DNA from: Adiantum capillus-veneris
Lineage: Eukaryota; Streptophyta; Polypodiopsida; Polypodiales; Pteridaceae
Reading direction: 5' to 3'
NCBI GenBank assembly: GCA_014529385.2
Contig: CM043951.1
Location: 110,436,469 to 110,500,468, forward strand
Length of the DNA: 64,000 nucleotides
Within the stretch, counting starts at the first letter, position 1. The number at the start of each line of letters is the position of its first letter. Both the position numbers and the translations under genes were made by a program. The notes beneath the pieces were generated by a model that saw only the letters and a list, made by a program, of their open reading frames with translations, was not told the origin of the DNA and did not search any database. Below, one piece after another: positions 36,901 to 46,713 of this stretch.

Positions 36901-38892
36901 GGCCCTAGGGCGATTGGATCTCCAAAAGGAACATAGGGAACCATATGGCCCTTGAGATTGTACATTCCCACCCTATGGCCCTTGGGCCACAAGGTCTCTA
37001 GATGGGAAATAGGGCATTCTTTGATCCTATGGTCCTCGGTTCCTTATGTTCCTTTTGGAGATCCTATGGCCCTAGGGCCATAGGATCCCCACAAGGAACA
37101 TAGAGAACCCTATGGCCTTTGAGATTGTACAGTGCCACCCTATGGCCCTTTGGCGATAAGCTCTCTAGATAGGACAGAAGGCACCCTGTGATCCTATGGC
37201 ACTAGGGCCATAAGATCTTAAAAAGGAACATAGGGAACAATATAGCCCTTGAGATTGTACATTTCCCACTTATGGCCCTTGGGCCACAAGGTCTCTAGAT
37301 GGGACATAAGACACCCTTTGATCCTCTGGCCATAGGTTCCTTATGTTTTTTTTGGAGATCCTATGGCCCTAGGGCCATTGGATCTCCAAAAGGAACATAG
37401 GGAACCATATGGCCCTTGAGATTGTACATTCCCACCCTATGGCCATTGGGCCACTAGGTCTCTAGATGGGACATAGGGCACTCTTTCATCCTATGGCTCT
37501 AGGTTTCTTATGTTCCTTTTGGCGATCCTATGTCCCTAGTGCCATAGGATCCCCATAAGGAACCTATAGAACCCTACGGCCTTTAAGATTGTACAGTGCC
37601 ACCCTATGGCCCTTGGGCCATCAGCTCTCTAGATGGGACACAAGAGCCCTGTGATCCTATGGCCCTAGGGCCAAAAGATCTTGAAAAGGAACATAGGGAA
37701 CAATATGGCCCTTGAGATTGTACATTTCCCCCCTATGGCCCTTGGGCCACAAGGTCTCTAGATGGGACATAAGGCACCCTTTGATCCTATGTCCATAAGT
37801 TCCTTATGTTTTTTTTGGAGATCCTATGGCCCTAGGGCCATTGGATCTCCAAAAGGAACATAGGGAACCATATGGCCCTTGAGATTGTACATTTCCACCC
37901 TATGGCCCTTGGGCCACAAGGTCTGTACATGGGACATAGGGCATTCTTTGATCCTATGGACCTAGGTTCCTTATGTTCCTTTTGGAGATCCTATATCCCT
38001 AGGGCCATACGATCCCGATAAGGAACATAGAGAACCATATGGCCCTTGAAATTGTACAGTGTCACCCTATGGCCCTTGGGCCATAAGCTTTCTAGATGGG
38101 ACACAAGGCACCCTGTGATCCTATGGCCCTAGCGCCATAAGATCTCAAAAAGGAACATAGGGAACAATATGGCCCTTGAGATTCTACCTTTCCCCCCTAT
38201 GGCCCTTGGGCCACAAGGTCTCTAGATGGGACATAAGGCACCCTTAGATCCTCTGGCCATAGGTTCCTTATGTTTGTTTTGGAGATCCTATGGCACTAGG
38301 GCCATTGGATCTCCAAAAGGAACATAGGGAACCATTTGGCCCTTGAGATTGTACATTCCCACCCTATGGCCCTTGGGCCACAAGGTCTGTAGATGGGAGA
38401 GAGGGCATTATTTGATCCTATGGCCCTAGGTTCCTTATGTTCCTTTTGGATATCCTATTGCCCTGGTTCCATAGGATCCCCATAAGGAACATAGAAAACC
38501 CTATGTCCTTTGAGATTGTACAGTGCCACCCTATGGCCCTTGGGCCATAAGCTCTCTAGATGGGACATAAGGCACCCTGTGATCCTATGGTGTTAGGGCC
38601 ATAAGATCTCGAAAAGAAACATAGGGAACAATATGGCCCTTGAGATTGTACCCTTCCCCCCTATGGCCCTTGGGCCACAAGGTCTCTAGATGCGACATAA
38701 GGCACCCTTTGATCCTTTGGCCATAGGTTCCTTATGTTTGTTTTGGAGATCCTATGGCCCTAGGGCCATTGGATCTCCAAAAGGAACATAGGGAACCATA
38801 TGGCCCTTGAGATTGTACATTTCCACCCTATGGCCCTTGTGCCACAAGGTTTGTACATGGGACATAGGGCATTCTTTGATCCTATGGACCTA

Positions 38893-38964
38893 GGTTCCTT
38901 ATGTTCCTTTTGGAGATCCTATGGCCCTAGGGCCATAGGATCCCCATAAGGAACATAGAGAACC
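38893..38964. repeat. example of a 72-bp monomer palindrome
   Basis: Folding around the centre of CCCTAGGG (38,928/38,929), 36 base pairs line up with three mismatches and one G-T pair. The arm includes ggttccttatgttcctttt on one side and aaggaacatagagaacc on the other. Most 167-bp monomers in the array contain a hairpin of this kind. Confidence 0.85.
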
Positions 38965-39399
38965 ATATGGCCCTTAAGATTGTATAGTGTCACCCTATGG
39001 CCCTTGGGCCATAAGCTCTCTAGATGAGACACAAGGAACCCTATAATCCTATGGCCCTAGGGCCATAAGATCTCGAAAAGGAACATAAGGAACAATATGG
39101 CCCTTGAGATTTTACCTTTCTCCCCTATGGACCTTGGGCCACAAGGTCTCTAGATGGGACATAAGGCACCTTTTGATCCTATGGCCATAGGTTCCTTATG
39201 TTTGTTTCGGAGATCCGATCGCCCTAGGGCCATTGGATCTCCAAAAGGAACATAGGGAACCATATGCCCCTTGAGATTGTACATTCCCACCCTATGGCCC
39301 TTGGGCCACAAGGTCTGTAGATGGGAGAGAGGGCATTATTTGATCCTATGGCCCTAGGTTTCTTATGTTCCTTTTGAAGATCCTATGGCCCTGGTTCCA

Positions 39400-40340
39400 T
39401 AGGATCCCCATAAGGAACATAGAAAACCCTATGTCCTTTGAGATTGTACAGTGCCACCCTATGGCCCTTGGGCCATAAGCTCTCTAGATGGGACACAAGG
39501 CACCCTATGATCCTATGGCCCTAGGGCCATAAGATCTCGAAAACGAACATAGGGAAGAATATGACCCTTGAGATTGTACCTTTCCCCCCTATGTCCCTTG
39601 GGCCACAAGGTGTCTAGCTGCGACATAATACAGCCTTTGATCCTATGGCCATAGGTTCCTTATGTTTGTTTTGGAGATCCTATGGTCCTAGGGCCATTGG
39701 ATCTCCAAACGAAACATAGGGAACCATATGGCCCTTGAGATTGTACATTCCCACCATATGGCCCTTGGGCCACAAGGTATCTAGATGGGACAAAGGGAAT
39801 TCTTTCATCCTATGCACCTAGGTTCCTTATGTTCCTTTTGGAGATCCTATGGCCCTAGGGCCATAGGATCCCCATAAGGAACATAGAAAACCCTATGTCC
39901 TTTGAGATTGTACAGTGCCACCCTATGGCCCTTGGGCCATAAGCTCTCTAGATGGGACACAAGGCACCCTATGATCCTATGGCCCTAGGGCCATAAGATC
40001 TCGAAAACGAACATAGGGAAGAATATGACCCTTGAGATTGTACCTTTCCCCCCTATGTCCCTTGGGCCACAAGGTGTCTAGCTGCGACATAATACAGCCT
40101 TTGATCCTATGGCCATAGGTTCCTTATGTTTGTTTTGGAGATCCTATGGTCCTAGGGCCATTGGATCTCCAAACGAAACATAGGGAACCATATGGCCCTT
40201 GAGATTGTACATTCCCACCATATGGCCCTTGGGCCACAAGGTCTCTAGATGGGACAAAGGGAATTCTTTCATCCTATGCACCTAGGTTCCTTATGTTCCT
40301 TTTGGAGATCCTATGGCCCTAGGGCCATAGGATCCCCATA
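39400..40340. repeat. two nearly identical 464-bp higher-order units
   Basis: The segment from about 39,400 to 39,864 is repeated at once from 39,865 to about 40,330 with a shift of 464 bp. I saw one difference in the shared part (ggtatctag against ggtctctag). Both copies carry private variants, such as ctagctgcgacataatac and atctccaaacgaaac, that are absent elsewhere. This is the youngest duplication in the array. Confidence 0.85.
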
Positions 40341-40647
40341 AGGAACATAGAGGCCCTTGAGATTGTACATTCCCACCGTATGGCCCTTGGGAGCCTAGGG
40401 CCATAGGATCCCCATAAGGAACAAGGCACCCTGTGATCCTATGGCCCTAGGGCCATAAGATCTCGAAAAGGAACATAGAGAACAATAGGACACAAATGTT
40501 CCATCGATCCCTTATGTTTGTTTCGGAGATCCGATCACCCTAGGGCCATTGGATCTCCAAAAGGAACATAGGGAACCATATGTCCTTTGAGATTGTACAT
40601 TCTCACCCTATGGTCTTTGGGCGACAAGGTCTATCGATGGGACATAG

Positions 40648-42726
40648 TGAGTGGCATAAAATGGTAACCATCTTTTTGCAACATTTCTCAGCCTACTCAA
40701 CGTCCTCTTCCTCATATGTGTATATATTTTTCTTCGCTATTAAGTTATCTAGAGTAAATTCCCCCTCTTCGTTTAACCTTTGTGGCGACACATACATTAT
40801 ACTCTTCTCAAAAATGTCACCTTAGTCATATATTTATATTACCACCCTTTTCTTTTTTGCTTTGTAAATAGAATAAGCATACAATAACCAACTATATACC
40901 CCCAAACTTTCTTACCTCTTTTGAATTAGTAGTAGAAAAATAATATATCCATCTTTCACCCCATATAGATAAATTCCCATGGAAATCAACTCTCCACTTG
41001 TCTTTACCAAAGATTATGGTCCCTCTCTACAAGTCTTCTATGCCCCCTACATAGGTGGCCCAATATCTCTTAAGAATATACATATAGTTTTTCTCCTTTC
41101 AAAAAAGACTCCAATTGTATATTCTTTTCACAAGCAAATAATATTGGGCCCTCCTCTATTTGTTTAAGCATCATAGCTTTTTGAAAAAGCATGATTCCCC
41201 TTGGATGTATACAAGCAAAGGGCCCATACAAGAAGACTTTGAAGCAAAAGGTTCCCTAGCCTAGTGTGGACCTTCCAAACCGAATTCCTTGGTGCATGGG
41301 CGTGAAGAATAGTCCAAATTCATATCAAACATGTTGAGAAGGTCAATTTTTCCTTTTGAAGCATGTCATTCCGAGCTACAGGTAAAATGTTATGGTCAAA
41401 ATAGTGTAAATCTGACAGATTCGCAGCAAAAGGGAACTGTAAATCAAGTAAATCAAGAGGGTGAGATCTTTTTTTTCCCCTACTCATCTTCTAGAAGAGC
41501 AATGAGTGTTCAAGGTCGCTTGCATGTGATGGGACCAACCTAAAGATGCTTTCTAAATGCCAAGATAGACAAGTTGAGATACCCCGCAGGAGCCTTCCGT
41601 AGGGCCTCATGGTGGGGCCCACCTACATTATGCACCCCTATGGAGTCTTCACGGTCTAAAATGATATTTTTGGTGAATAAATAGTCCCTTTTATGTCCAA
41701 TATTCAATGAGTGGTCAAAGGACACTTAATTAGGTCTAATCACTTACTCTAATTAAGTGTAGCATAATCCCACTCCTACACAACTATAAATAGCCCCCCT
41801 TGGAGAGACTCAAGGACACACACACACCTATATTTTCAACTTCATGTTGTTTCTTGATCAATAGTAGAGAAAACCCCAACTCTCCCTCTTTCACATCCTC
41901 CCTCCTAACCTTCCTCTTTGGAGGAAGTGCAACTCTATTCTCCACTCTTTCCATTCTACAATCTCTTACTCCATCAACCCAATAAATCATTTGTAGCACC
42001 TCAATAACTTGTAAATACATCATGATCTCTCTCATGGTTATGTTAATGATCATGAAATCATCTTCAAAACTTTCAAGTGTCGCAATTCGTGATGGTTAGC
42101 AAGCGTCGGTTCTCCCCTTAAAAGGTGTGCGAGAAATCAAGTAAGTGTTCTATTCTCAATTTACCATTGGTTTGTTTCTCCACACTTATTCAATTGGTCT
42201 AAAGAAATTTCTCACTCCAACTCTCTTTTGCTTCATCACATATGCATGTGGCTACCTCTCATGGTGATTTTATTTATGTCACGGCATTGCATAGATGGAG
42301 ATGAGCTCTCTATGCAAAGTGTGTTAGTTTGATGTAAGTGATTCTCTTGTGTGTTTGAGAGGCAAGTCTTGTGAGCATGATTTTTTGATGAGTGCTTGAG
42401 AGAGGAAGAGTTTGGATGTATTATGGGTATTCTTATGAGGAGCAGGTGAATGCTATTCCACAAATTGCATATCTCATTTTGATGCACGGCATTGGGTTGC
42501 ATAATCGTTGATGGTGTTCAAGTGTCCAAAGTGTATATAGAGTAAGGGGGTTTTCAAAGTGTGTTGCTTGAGTGGGTGAGTGCAAGTGTCATTTTGATTG
42601 GTTTCCTTCTCCACTCCCAAAAGAAGGTGGTGCCCCAAGTAGTGTGCGTACCTCTTTACGAACATTTTGTGAGGGTAGGCCCATTGGTTTGGGTTTAGAG
42701 GCCCCATTTCAAAAAGCTCGCCCTCA
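40648..42726 (+). repeat. 5' LTR of the young Tat element
   Basis: Matches 50,511-52,591 over its full length. Contains the element promoter (TATA box at 41,785) and starts/ends with TG...CA. Small open frames inside (for example 61-89 codons) recur in the other LTR but have no family and are not called. Confidence 0.95.
41722..41793 (+). promoter_or_regulatory. LTR promoter: inverted repeat and TATA box
   Basis: TATAAATAG at 41,785-41,793 is preceded by a perfect 11-bp inverted repeat ACACTTAATTA ... TAATTAAGTGT (41,722-41,732 and 41,750-41,760). The same pair is in the 3' LTR (TATA at 51,650). The old LTR also has a TATA box with an upstream inverted repeat of different sequence. The transcription start is expected about 30 bp after the TATA box. 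Confidence 0.65.
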
Positions 42727-42731
42727 TAAAG

Positions 42732-42748
42732 TGGTGCCCCCACTGAGG
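42732..42748 (+). promoter_or_regulatory. putative primer-binding site
   Basis: TGGTGCCCCCACTGAGG begins five bases after the LTR end and opens with TGG, as expected for a site complementary to a tRNA 3' CCA end. I could not assign the tRNA from memory. Confidence 0.5.
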
Positions 42749-42783
42749 AACATATTTCCAAGTTACCTTTAAATTCTTTAGTG

Positions 42784-42996
42784 ATGAATAATGGAGTTCC
42801 CATCTATCCATTTCATTTTGCACAACACATTAGAGTAAATGTTCACATAGATAGAAAAGTCTTTTTCCAGCAACGCATTGTTTTTATGTTTGGTGCAGAA
42901 AGACTTAGAGAAATACTGGCATCACCCAATCCAATTATACTTCCAATCATCAATTATGAAACTTCTTTTGATGTTCACGTTTTCATTTTGTTTTAA
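42784..42996 (+). CDS. Tat leader ORF A (70 aa, unknown function)
   Basis: Starts 57 bp after the LTR end, before gag, on the element strand. The protein is small and hydrophobic at the end and contains FGAERLREILASPNPI, ILPIINYE and DVHVFILF. This block is 21 of 35 residues identical, by eye, to the C-terminal half of leader ORF B just downstream, and is also related to the ORF at 20,314. No known domain was recognised. Ogre-type Tat elements have an additional ORF before gag of unknown role; this pair may be a counterpart, but no sequence link is claimed. The ORF is intact, unlike many frames in this window. Confidence 0.55.
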   Translation: MNNGVPIYPFHFAQHIRVNVHIDRKVFFQQRIVFMFGAERLREILASPNPIILPIINYETSFDVHVFILF

Positions 42997-43079
42997 AGGC
43001 AGGAACAAGGAGTGGTGAAGGGGTGCTCAAGGGCCATATGAAGGAACGAGGTCTTCAAACCAACAACGAGGAGTAGCAC

Positions 43080-43292
43080 ATGAATCACGATCAAAATAAT
43101 GAACCTTTTAGGCCTATTGCTCGGCAATCCATTCATATAATCATTGCAACTAAGTTTAGGTTTCAGTCTATCATAAGGAGGATATTTGGATCCACTCGCC
43201 TCAATGAAATCAATGCTTCAATTAATCCATTTATTCTACCTATGATAAAGTACGAATTAACAATGGATGTGTACATCTTCATTTTAATGTAA
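43080..43292 (+). CDS. Tat leader ORF B (70 aa, paralogue of A)
   Basis: Begins 83 bp after leader ORF A ends and stops 84 bp before gag. Contains IARQSIHIIIATKFRFQ, then FGSTRLNEINASINPF and ILPMIKYE. The Phe-Gly-x2-Arg-Leu ... Asn-Pro-x-Ile-Leu-Pro pattern is shared with ORF A and with the remnant at 20,314 of a related element. ORF B is the closer relative of that remnant (SINPFILPM in both). That three copies keep the pattern points to selection for a protein rather than chance reading frames. No function known to me. Confidence 0.6.
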   Translation: MNHDQNNEPFRPIARQSIHIIIATKFRFQSIIRRIFGSTRLNEINASINPFILPMIKYELTMDVYIFILM

Positions 43293-43376
43293 TCAGATTT
43301 ATAGTGTCAATAATCTTGTGCGGCCTGTAAGAGAAAAGTTTCTTTGAAAAAAGAGATTTAAAAAAGTCTAAACAAA

Positions 43377-44642
43377 ATGTCAAGTTCTTTTCCCACGTTC
43401 TATGCAAGAAGTGGGGAAGATGCGCAAGAGTTTCTTGACAACTTGGAGATGGCACATCTCATATCCGGGAGAGATGAAGAGGAAGTAAAGCTACGAGCCT
43501 TCCCGTTGGTTCTAAAAGCAGAAGCTAAATCATGGTATGAGACCTTGCAACCCCAAATCAAGTCCAATTGGGAGAGACTGCGAGCAAGATTCCTCTCCAA
43601 GTTCGGGCAAGGTGATACTTCTGAAGGACTATGGAAATGTCTTATTGGGCATAAGCAGGTATCACTTGAAGACTATCCCTCTTATGAAGCAACCTTTGTC
43701 AATCTATGGGGTAGGTGGGAGGCTACATTAGAAAATCATGGTGGGACACCTAACTTTCTAAAAAAAGAGAGATTCATGGTTGGCTTGTATCCACTTTTAA
43801 AGGCTAAAGTAGAGCTAAAATTCCCATCCACCTTCGAAGAAGCACGTGAGGTAGCCATCATCAAGTTTAGAAAACTACACTTCCAAGCACATAGAGCAAG
43901 GGGTTTGAATGAAGTGAGTGAGAGGGAGTCTTCACAAACCATGGAAGCACCAATTAGGGCCCCTCTTGCACAATCTTCACAAATAGGAGATAACTCTCAA
44001 CAAGAGGTTTTACAAAGGCTAACTCAACAGCTTGAGAACCTCACTCTGAATCTAGTACAAGGCCTACCTCAACAACGACAACCAAGAGAAGGGAATCGCA
44101 ATCAACGAAGACAAGCTCAAGAGTTGCGATGTTGGAATTGCAATGAAATGGGCCATGGCATGTACAATTTTCCACATCCAAGGCGACTTCCGGGAGACAT
44201 ATATCCCCCTAGACCGCCTCCTCTCACTGTGCAACAAGAACAAGCTCAAGGCCCACAAATCCTTCGACGACCACCACCACCAGCAAATATACCTCCCGTC
44301 CCACATGAGGAGGAAGAAAGAGGAGTCAACATCATCAAGCTAGAAGAGGTAATAGATGAGCATACTCTAAACTTTGATGTTATGCCGGTAGAAAAACGCA
44401 CAAGAGCACATGATAAGGATGAAGACATGAGAAGTGAAGGAACAAATTCAGCCAGAAGGGACAAGAAGAAGAAGTCAAAGATGGAAGAAGCTGAAAGTAG
44501 CAGGAAGAAAAGATCAAGGCGAAGGGAAATTGGTATCAACGACTTCCCATTGGGAAAGGAGCTAGAGCCCTACAACATCCTGGTGGATTTACAAACCCAA
44601 AAGCCAAACATTTCATGGCCTCAACTTCTACACCTATCAGCC
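43377..44642 (+). CDS. gag of the young Tat element (422 codons to the solo LTR)
   Basis: The capsid-like part (residues about 10-190) includes SWYETLQPQIKSNW, LSKFGQGDTSEGLW, EDYPSYEATF and FLKKERFMVGLYPLLK, the usual layout of plant gypsy gag. A Gln/Arg-rich stretch (residues 230-255) leads to a zinc knuckle at about residues 252-265: CWNCNEMGHGMYNF, where the fourth ligand is Phe instead of Cys. A proline-rich and then Lys/Arg/Glu-rich linker ends with SWPQLLHLSA. The frame is cut at 44,642 by the nested solo LTR, which adds about 21 foreign codons before a stop (44,706-44,708). Gag forms the particle that packages the RNA. The ATG at 43,377 lies about 5 residues before the conserved start. 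Confidence 0.88.
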
Positions 44643-46291
44643 TGTAATGGAATTTGCCTATTCAATTTGAGAATAGCGGAATTTAATGAGAGTACTTTCA
44701 AGAAATGATTTTGTGAGCATAGCGGGTATACATAATTGAAGATAGCAACATAATCATAGCAATTAGTTAACTTGGCATAGACAATACTTTTGCAAGAGAG
44801 AGAGTTTAGAGAACATGACAACAATTGAGGACCGGATTTATGTGGAGCCGGTCCCCCCTCCAATAGGCATTTGTATTATGATTTCTCCCATAAAGAGAGA
44901 CTTGTTACAATACAGTCTTTGTGTTCCTTGTGACCTAGGTGATGCCATGAAGATGGAAGGCTTCATGCACCACAAACATAACATAAACTTGAAGAAAGCT
45001 TTAACTATCCCAAGCCTCAGTCCCAAGACCTCAAACACCTTCGAAGGTGGAGAGAGCTAGCAGGGAATGAGGGTAGGGAAGAGGAAGAAGAAACATTTCG
45101 TAGGAGAAAGAATTAGTTCCTCACTTATCATACTCTTGTTGCTAGCATACATAATAGCATAGTAATGAAGAAGAAGGAGATGGCAAGCTTAAGCATTGAA
45201 GCATGGCTCTTGGTTGGATTTGCACTCCATAGCCAAGAGTGTTGGTGTAGGCTCTCAACCTCTACTTGCTTGGAGAGGGAGCTCTTGCACTTTGCATATC
45301 ACACAATGAGAGTGCTTGTGAGTGTGTGTGGGTGAGTATACCCCCTAGGCACCCCCCTAGCTTGCTTGGGTCGACCCCCCCTTGTAGCTCATGCCTGAAG
45401 CTCATTGGACCCCTCCAGGCCTAGCCAATCACAAGCAGGAGCCATTACAAGCAACATGGGTAGCCTTGGGACAAGTGTCCCCCTTTCCCCTTTGAGAGAG
45501 AGGACTTGATAAATGCTAAAACAATTAGATAATTCATGTAATTTATCATTGGACCCCTTTGAAGCCTAGCCAATAGGCTTCAAGCAACACATGAAGGTAA
45601 CATGGGTAGGGGCCTGACATGTGTCCTTGCTGCCTCTTCAAGATGGGCTTCCCTTGTGTGTGTGTGAGTGGGAGTTCTCTCTCTAGGCCCTAGGAAAAGG
45701 GCTCGCCCCCCCTCTTGTAGGAATGCTTTTGACTTTTAGGTGATCAAGCACCTTACTCACCAAGCATGACAAAGCACTTGAACTAGGGGGGGTTCCCACA
45801 AGCATCTCAGGCAATCTTCTCAAGGCACCTCAAGTACTTTAATCATGCAGCAAGTCAAGCACCTCAAGCATGGAGCCAGTCAAGCACCTCAAGCATCTTA
45901 ATCAAGCACCTCAAGCATCTTAATCAAGCACCTCAAGCATGAAAAACACCTCAAGCATGACAAGCACCTCAAGCAGGACAAGCACCTCGAGCTTGGGCCG
46001 GGTTCCCACCTCAAGCTCAGCCCTAGCTTACTTAAGGTCAAAAGGACTTTTACACACATTTATTGGAGGTCTTCAATGAAGCTAACCCTAAGGTCTTATG
46101 CTCCATTGGTTAGCCTTGCTCTTTGATAGACCATCTCCCTTTTGGGCCCCTTTACATTGGCCCCGTGTTGAGATAGATCTAAAAGCACATACCTATATCT
46201 TAACACTTGTTCCCGTTTATTCTCCCACATTAAGTGATCAATTTAATATGAGAAAATCATTTGGGTTAGTTAGATATTAGATTTTATGACA
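44643..46291. mobile_element. nested solo LTR, 1,649 bp
   Basis: Starts TGTAATGG, ends TTATGACA, and is flanked by the 5-bp direct repeat CAGCC (44,638-44,642 and 46,292-46,296). Removing it with one repeat copy rejoins gag and protease in one codon frame, matching the old element, where the two are continuous. The size, TG...CA ends and 5-bp target duplication point to a solo LTR left by recombination between two LTRs, but a short non-coding LTR-like element is possible. It resembles neither Tat LTR by eye. It contains a minisatellite at 45,851-45,992 and small ORFs (81 codons at 44,815) of no recognised family. Confidence 0.85.
45851..45992. repeat. minisatellite inside the solo LTR
   Basis: About eight copies of caagcacctcaagca with linkers of 3-12 bp (tg, tcttaat, tggagccagt). 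The palindrome-poor, GC-richer composition differs from the Tat element. Confidence 0.85.
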
Positions 46292-46296
46292 CAGCC

Positions 46297-46713
46297 AAAG
46301 TAAGAAGGCAATGGCCAAAGTTGGTAAGTACAAGAATTCCAAAAAAGAAAGCAAATCTTTCCATTAAGGTTGTGGCCTCAAAGCTACAAAAAGATGTGGA
46401 ACCCATTGTGGATGCCTACATAAGGGGTAAAAAGGTGTCTAATGTATATGTTGATGGTGGAGCTCAAATGTGTGTGATCACGGAAAAATCAATGAACAGG
46501 TTAGGGCTTGAAATTACAAAGTCCTCTAATTGTCAAGCTAGGCTAGCCAACAACTCAAGTGTGAAGTGTTTGGGGATCATTGAAAATGTAAAAGTCTCTG
46601 TATGTAACATAGATGCACGAGTGGATATGTATGTTATGCCAGCTAAGGGGGAGGGCTATCCCATCATCCTAGGGAGGCCTTGGCTCATTGCTGTGAATGC
46701 AGATCAAAAATGA
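46297..46713 (+). CDS. protease part of gag-pol, ending in an in-frame TGA
   Basis: The frame continues directly from gag (after removal of the solo LTR). The active site reads VYVDGGAQMCVITEKS, with Asp-Gly-Gly in place of Asp-Ser/Thr-Gly; the old element has the same. The conserved end GYPIILGRPWL is intact, and the linker SIKVVASKLQKDVEPIVDAY precedes the domain. The TGA at 46,711-46,713 comes 16 codons after this box, and the same frame continues behind it (GSGRLILKKGQPVVYDW). A Trp codon changed by one G-to-A step would explain it. In the family this enzyme cuts the polyprotein. Confidence 0.85.
   Translation, partial: KVRRQWPKLVSTRIPKKKANLSIKVVASKLQKDVEPIVDAYIRGKKVSNVYVDGGAQMCVITEKSMNRLGLEITKSSNCQARLANNSSVKCLGIIENVKVSVCNIDARVDMYVMPAKGEGYPIILGRPWLIAVNADQK

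Larger units (their letters stand above)
33940..40647. repeat. satellite B, left arm: 130/167-bp hairpin monomers
   Basis: Each monomer begins ttgagattgtac and carries one or two large palindromes around ctatggccctagggccatag. Start-to-start distances measured from 36,954 run about 167, 130, 157, 176, 129, 168, 166, 131, 167, 166, 130 and 168, giving a three-monomer higher-order unit of about 464 bp. The types differ by text: tacattcccacc (167 bp), tacagtgccacc with ataagctctctag (130 bp) and tacatttcccccc with ttatgtttgttttgg (167 bp). The left end (to about 34,900) is more diverged and less regular. ORFs here, such as 108 codons at 34,518, are repeat artefacts. Confidence 0.9.

Noticed and set aside
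41784-42053. 89-codon minus-strand ORF present in both LTRs (also 51,649-51,918)
   Set aside because: It is identical only because the LTRs are young copies; it runs against the element and spans the TATA box region; no domain.
44815-45060. 81-codon ORF inside the nested solo LTR
   Set aside because: No recognisable family; the surrounding segment is non-coding LTR sequence.
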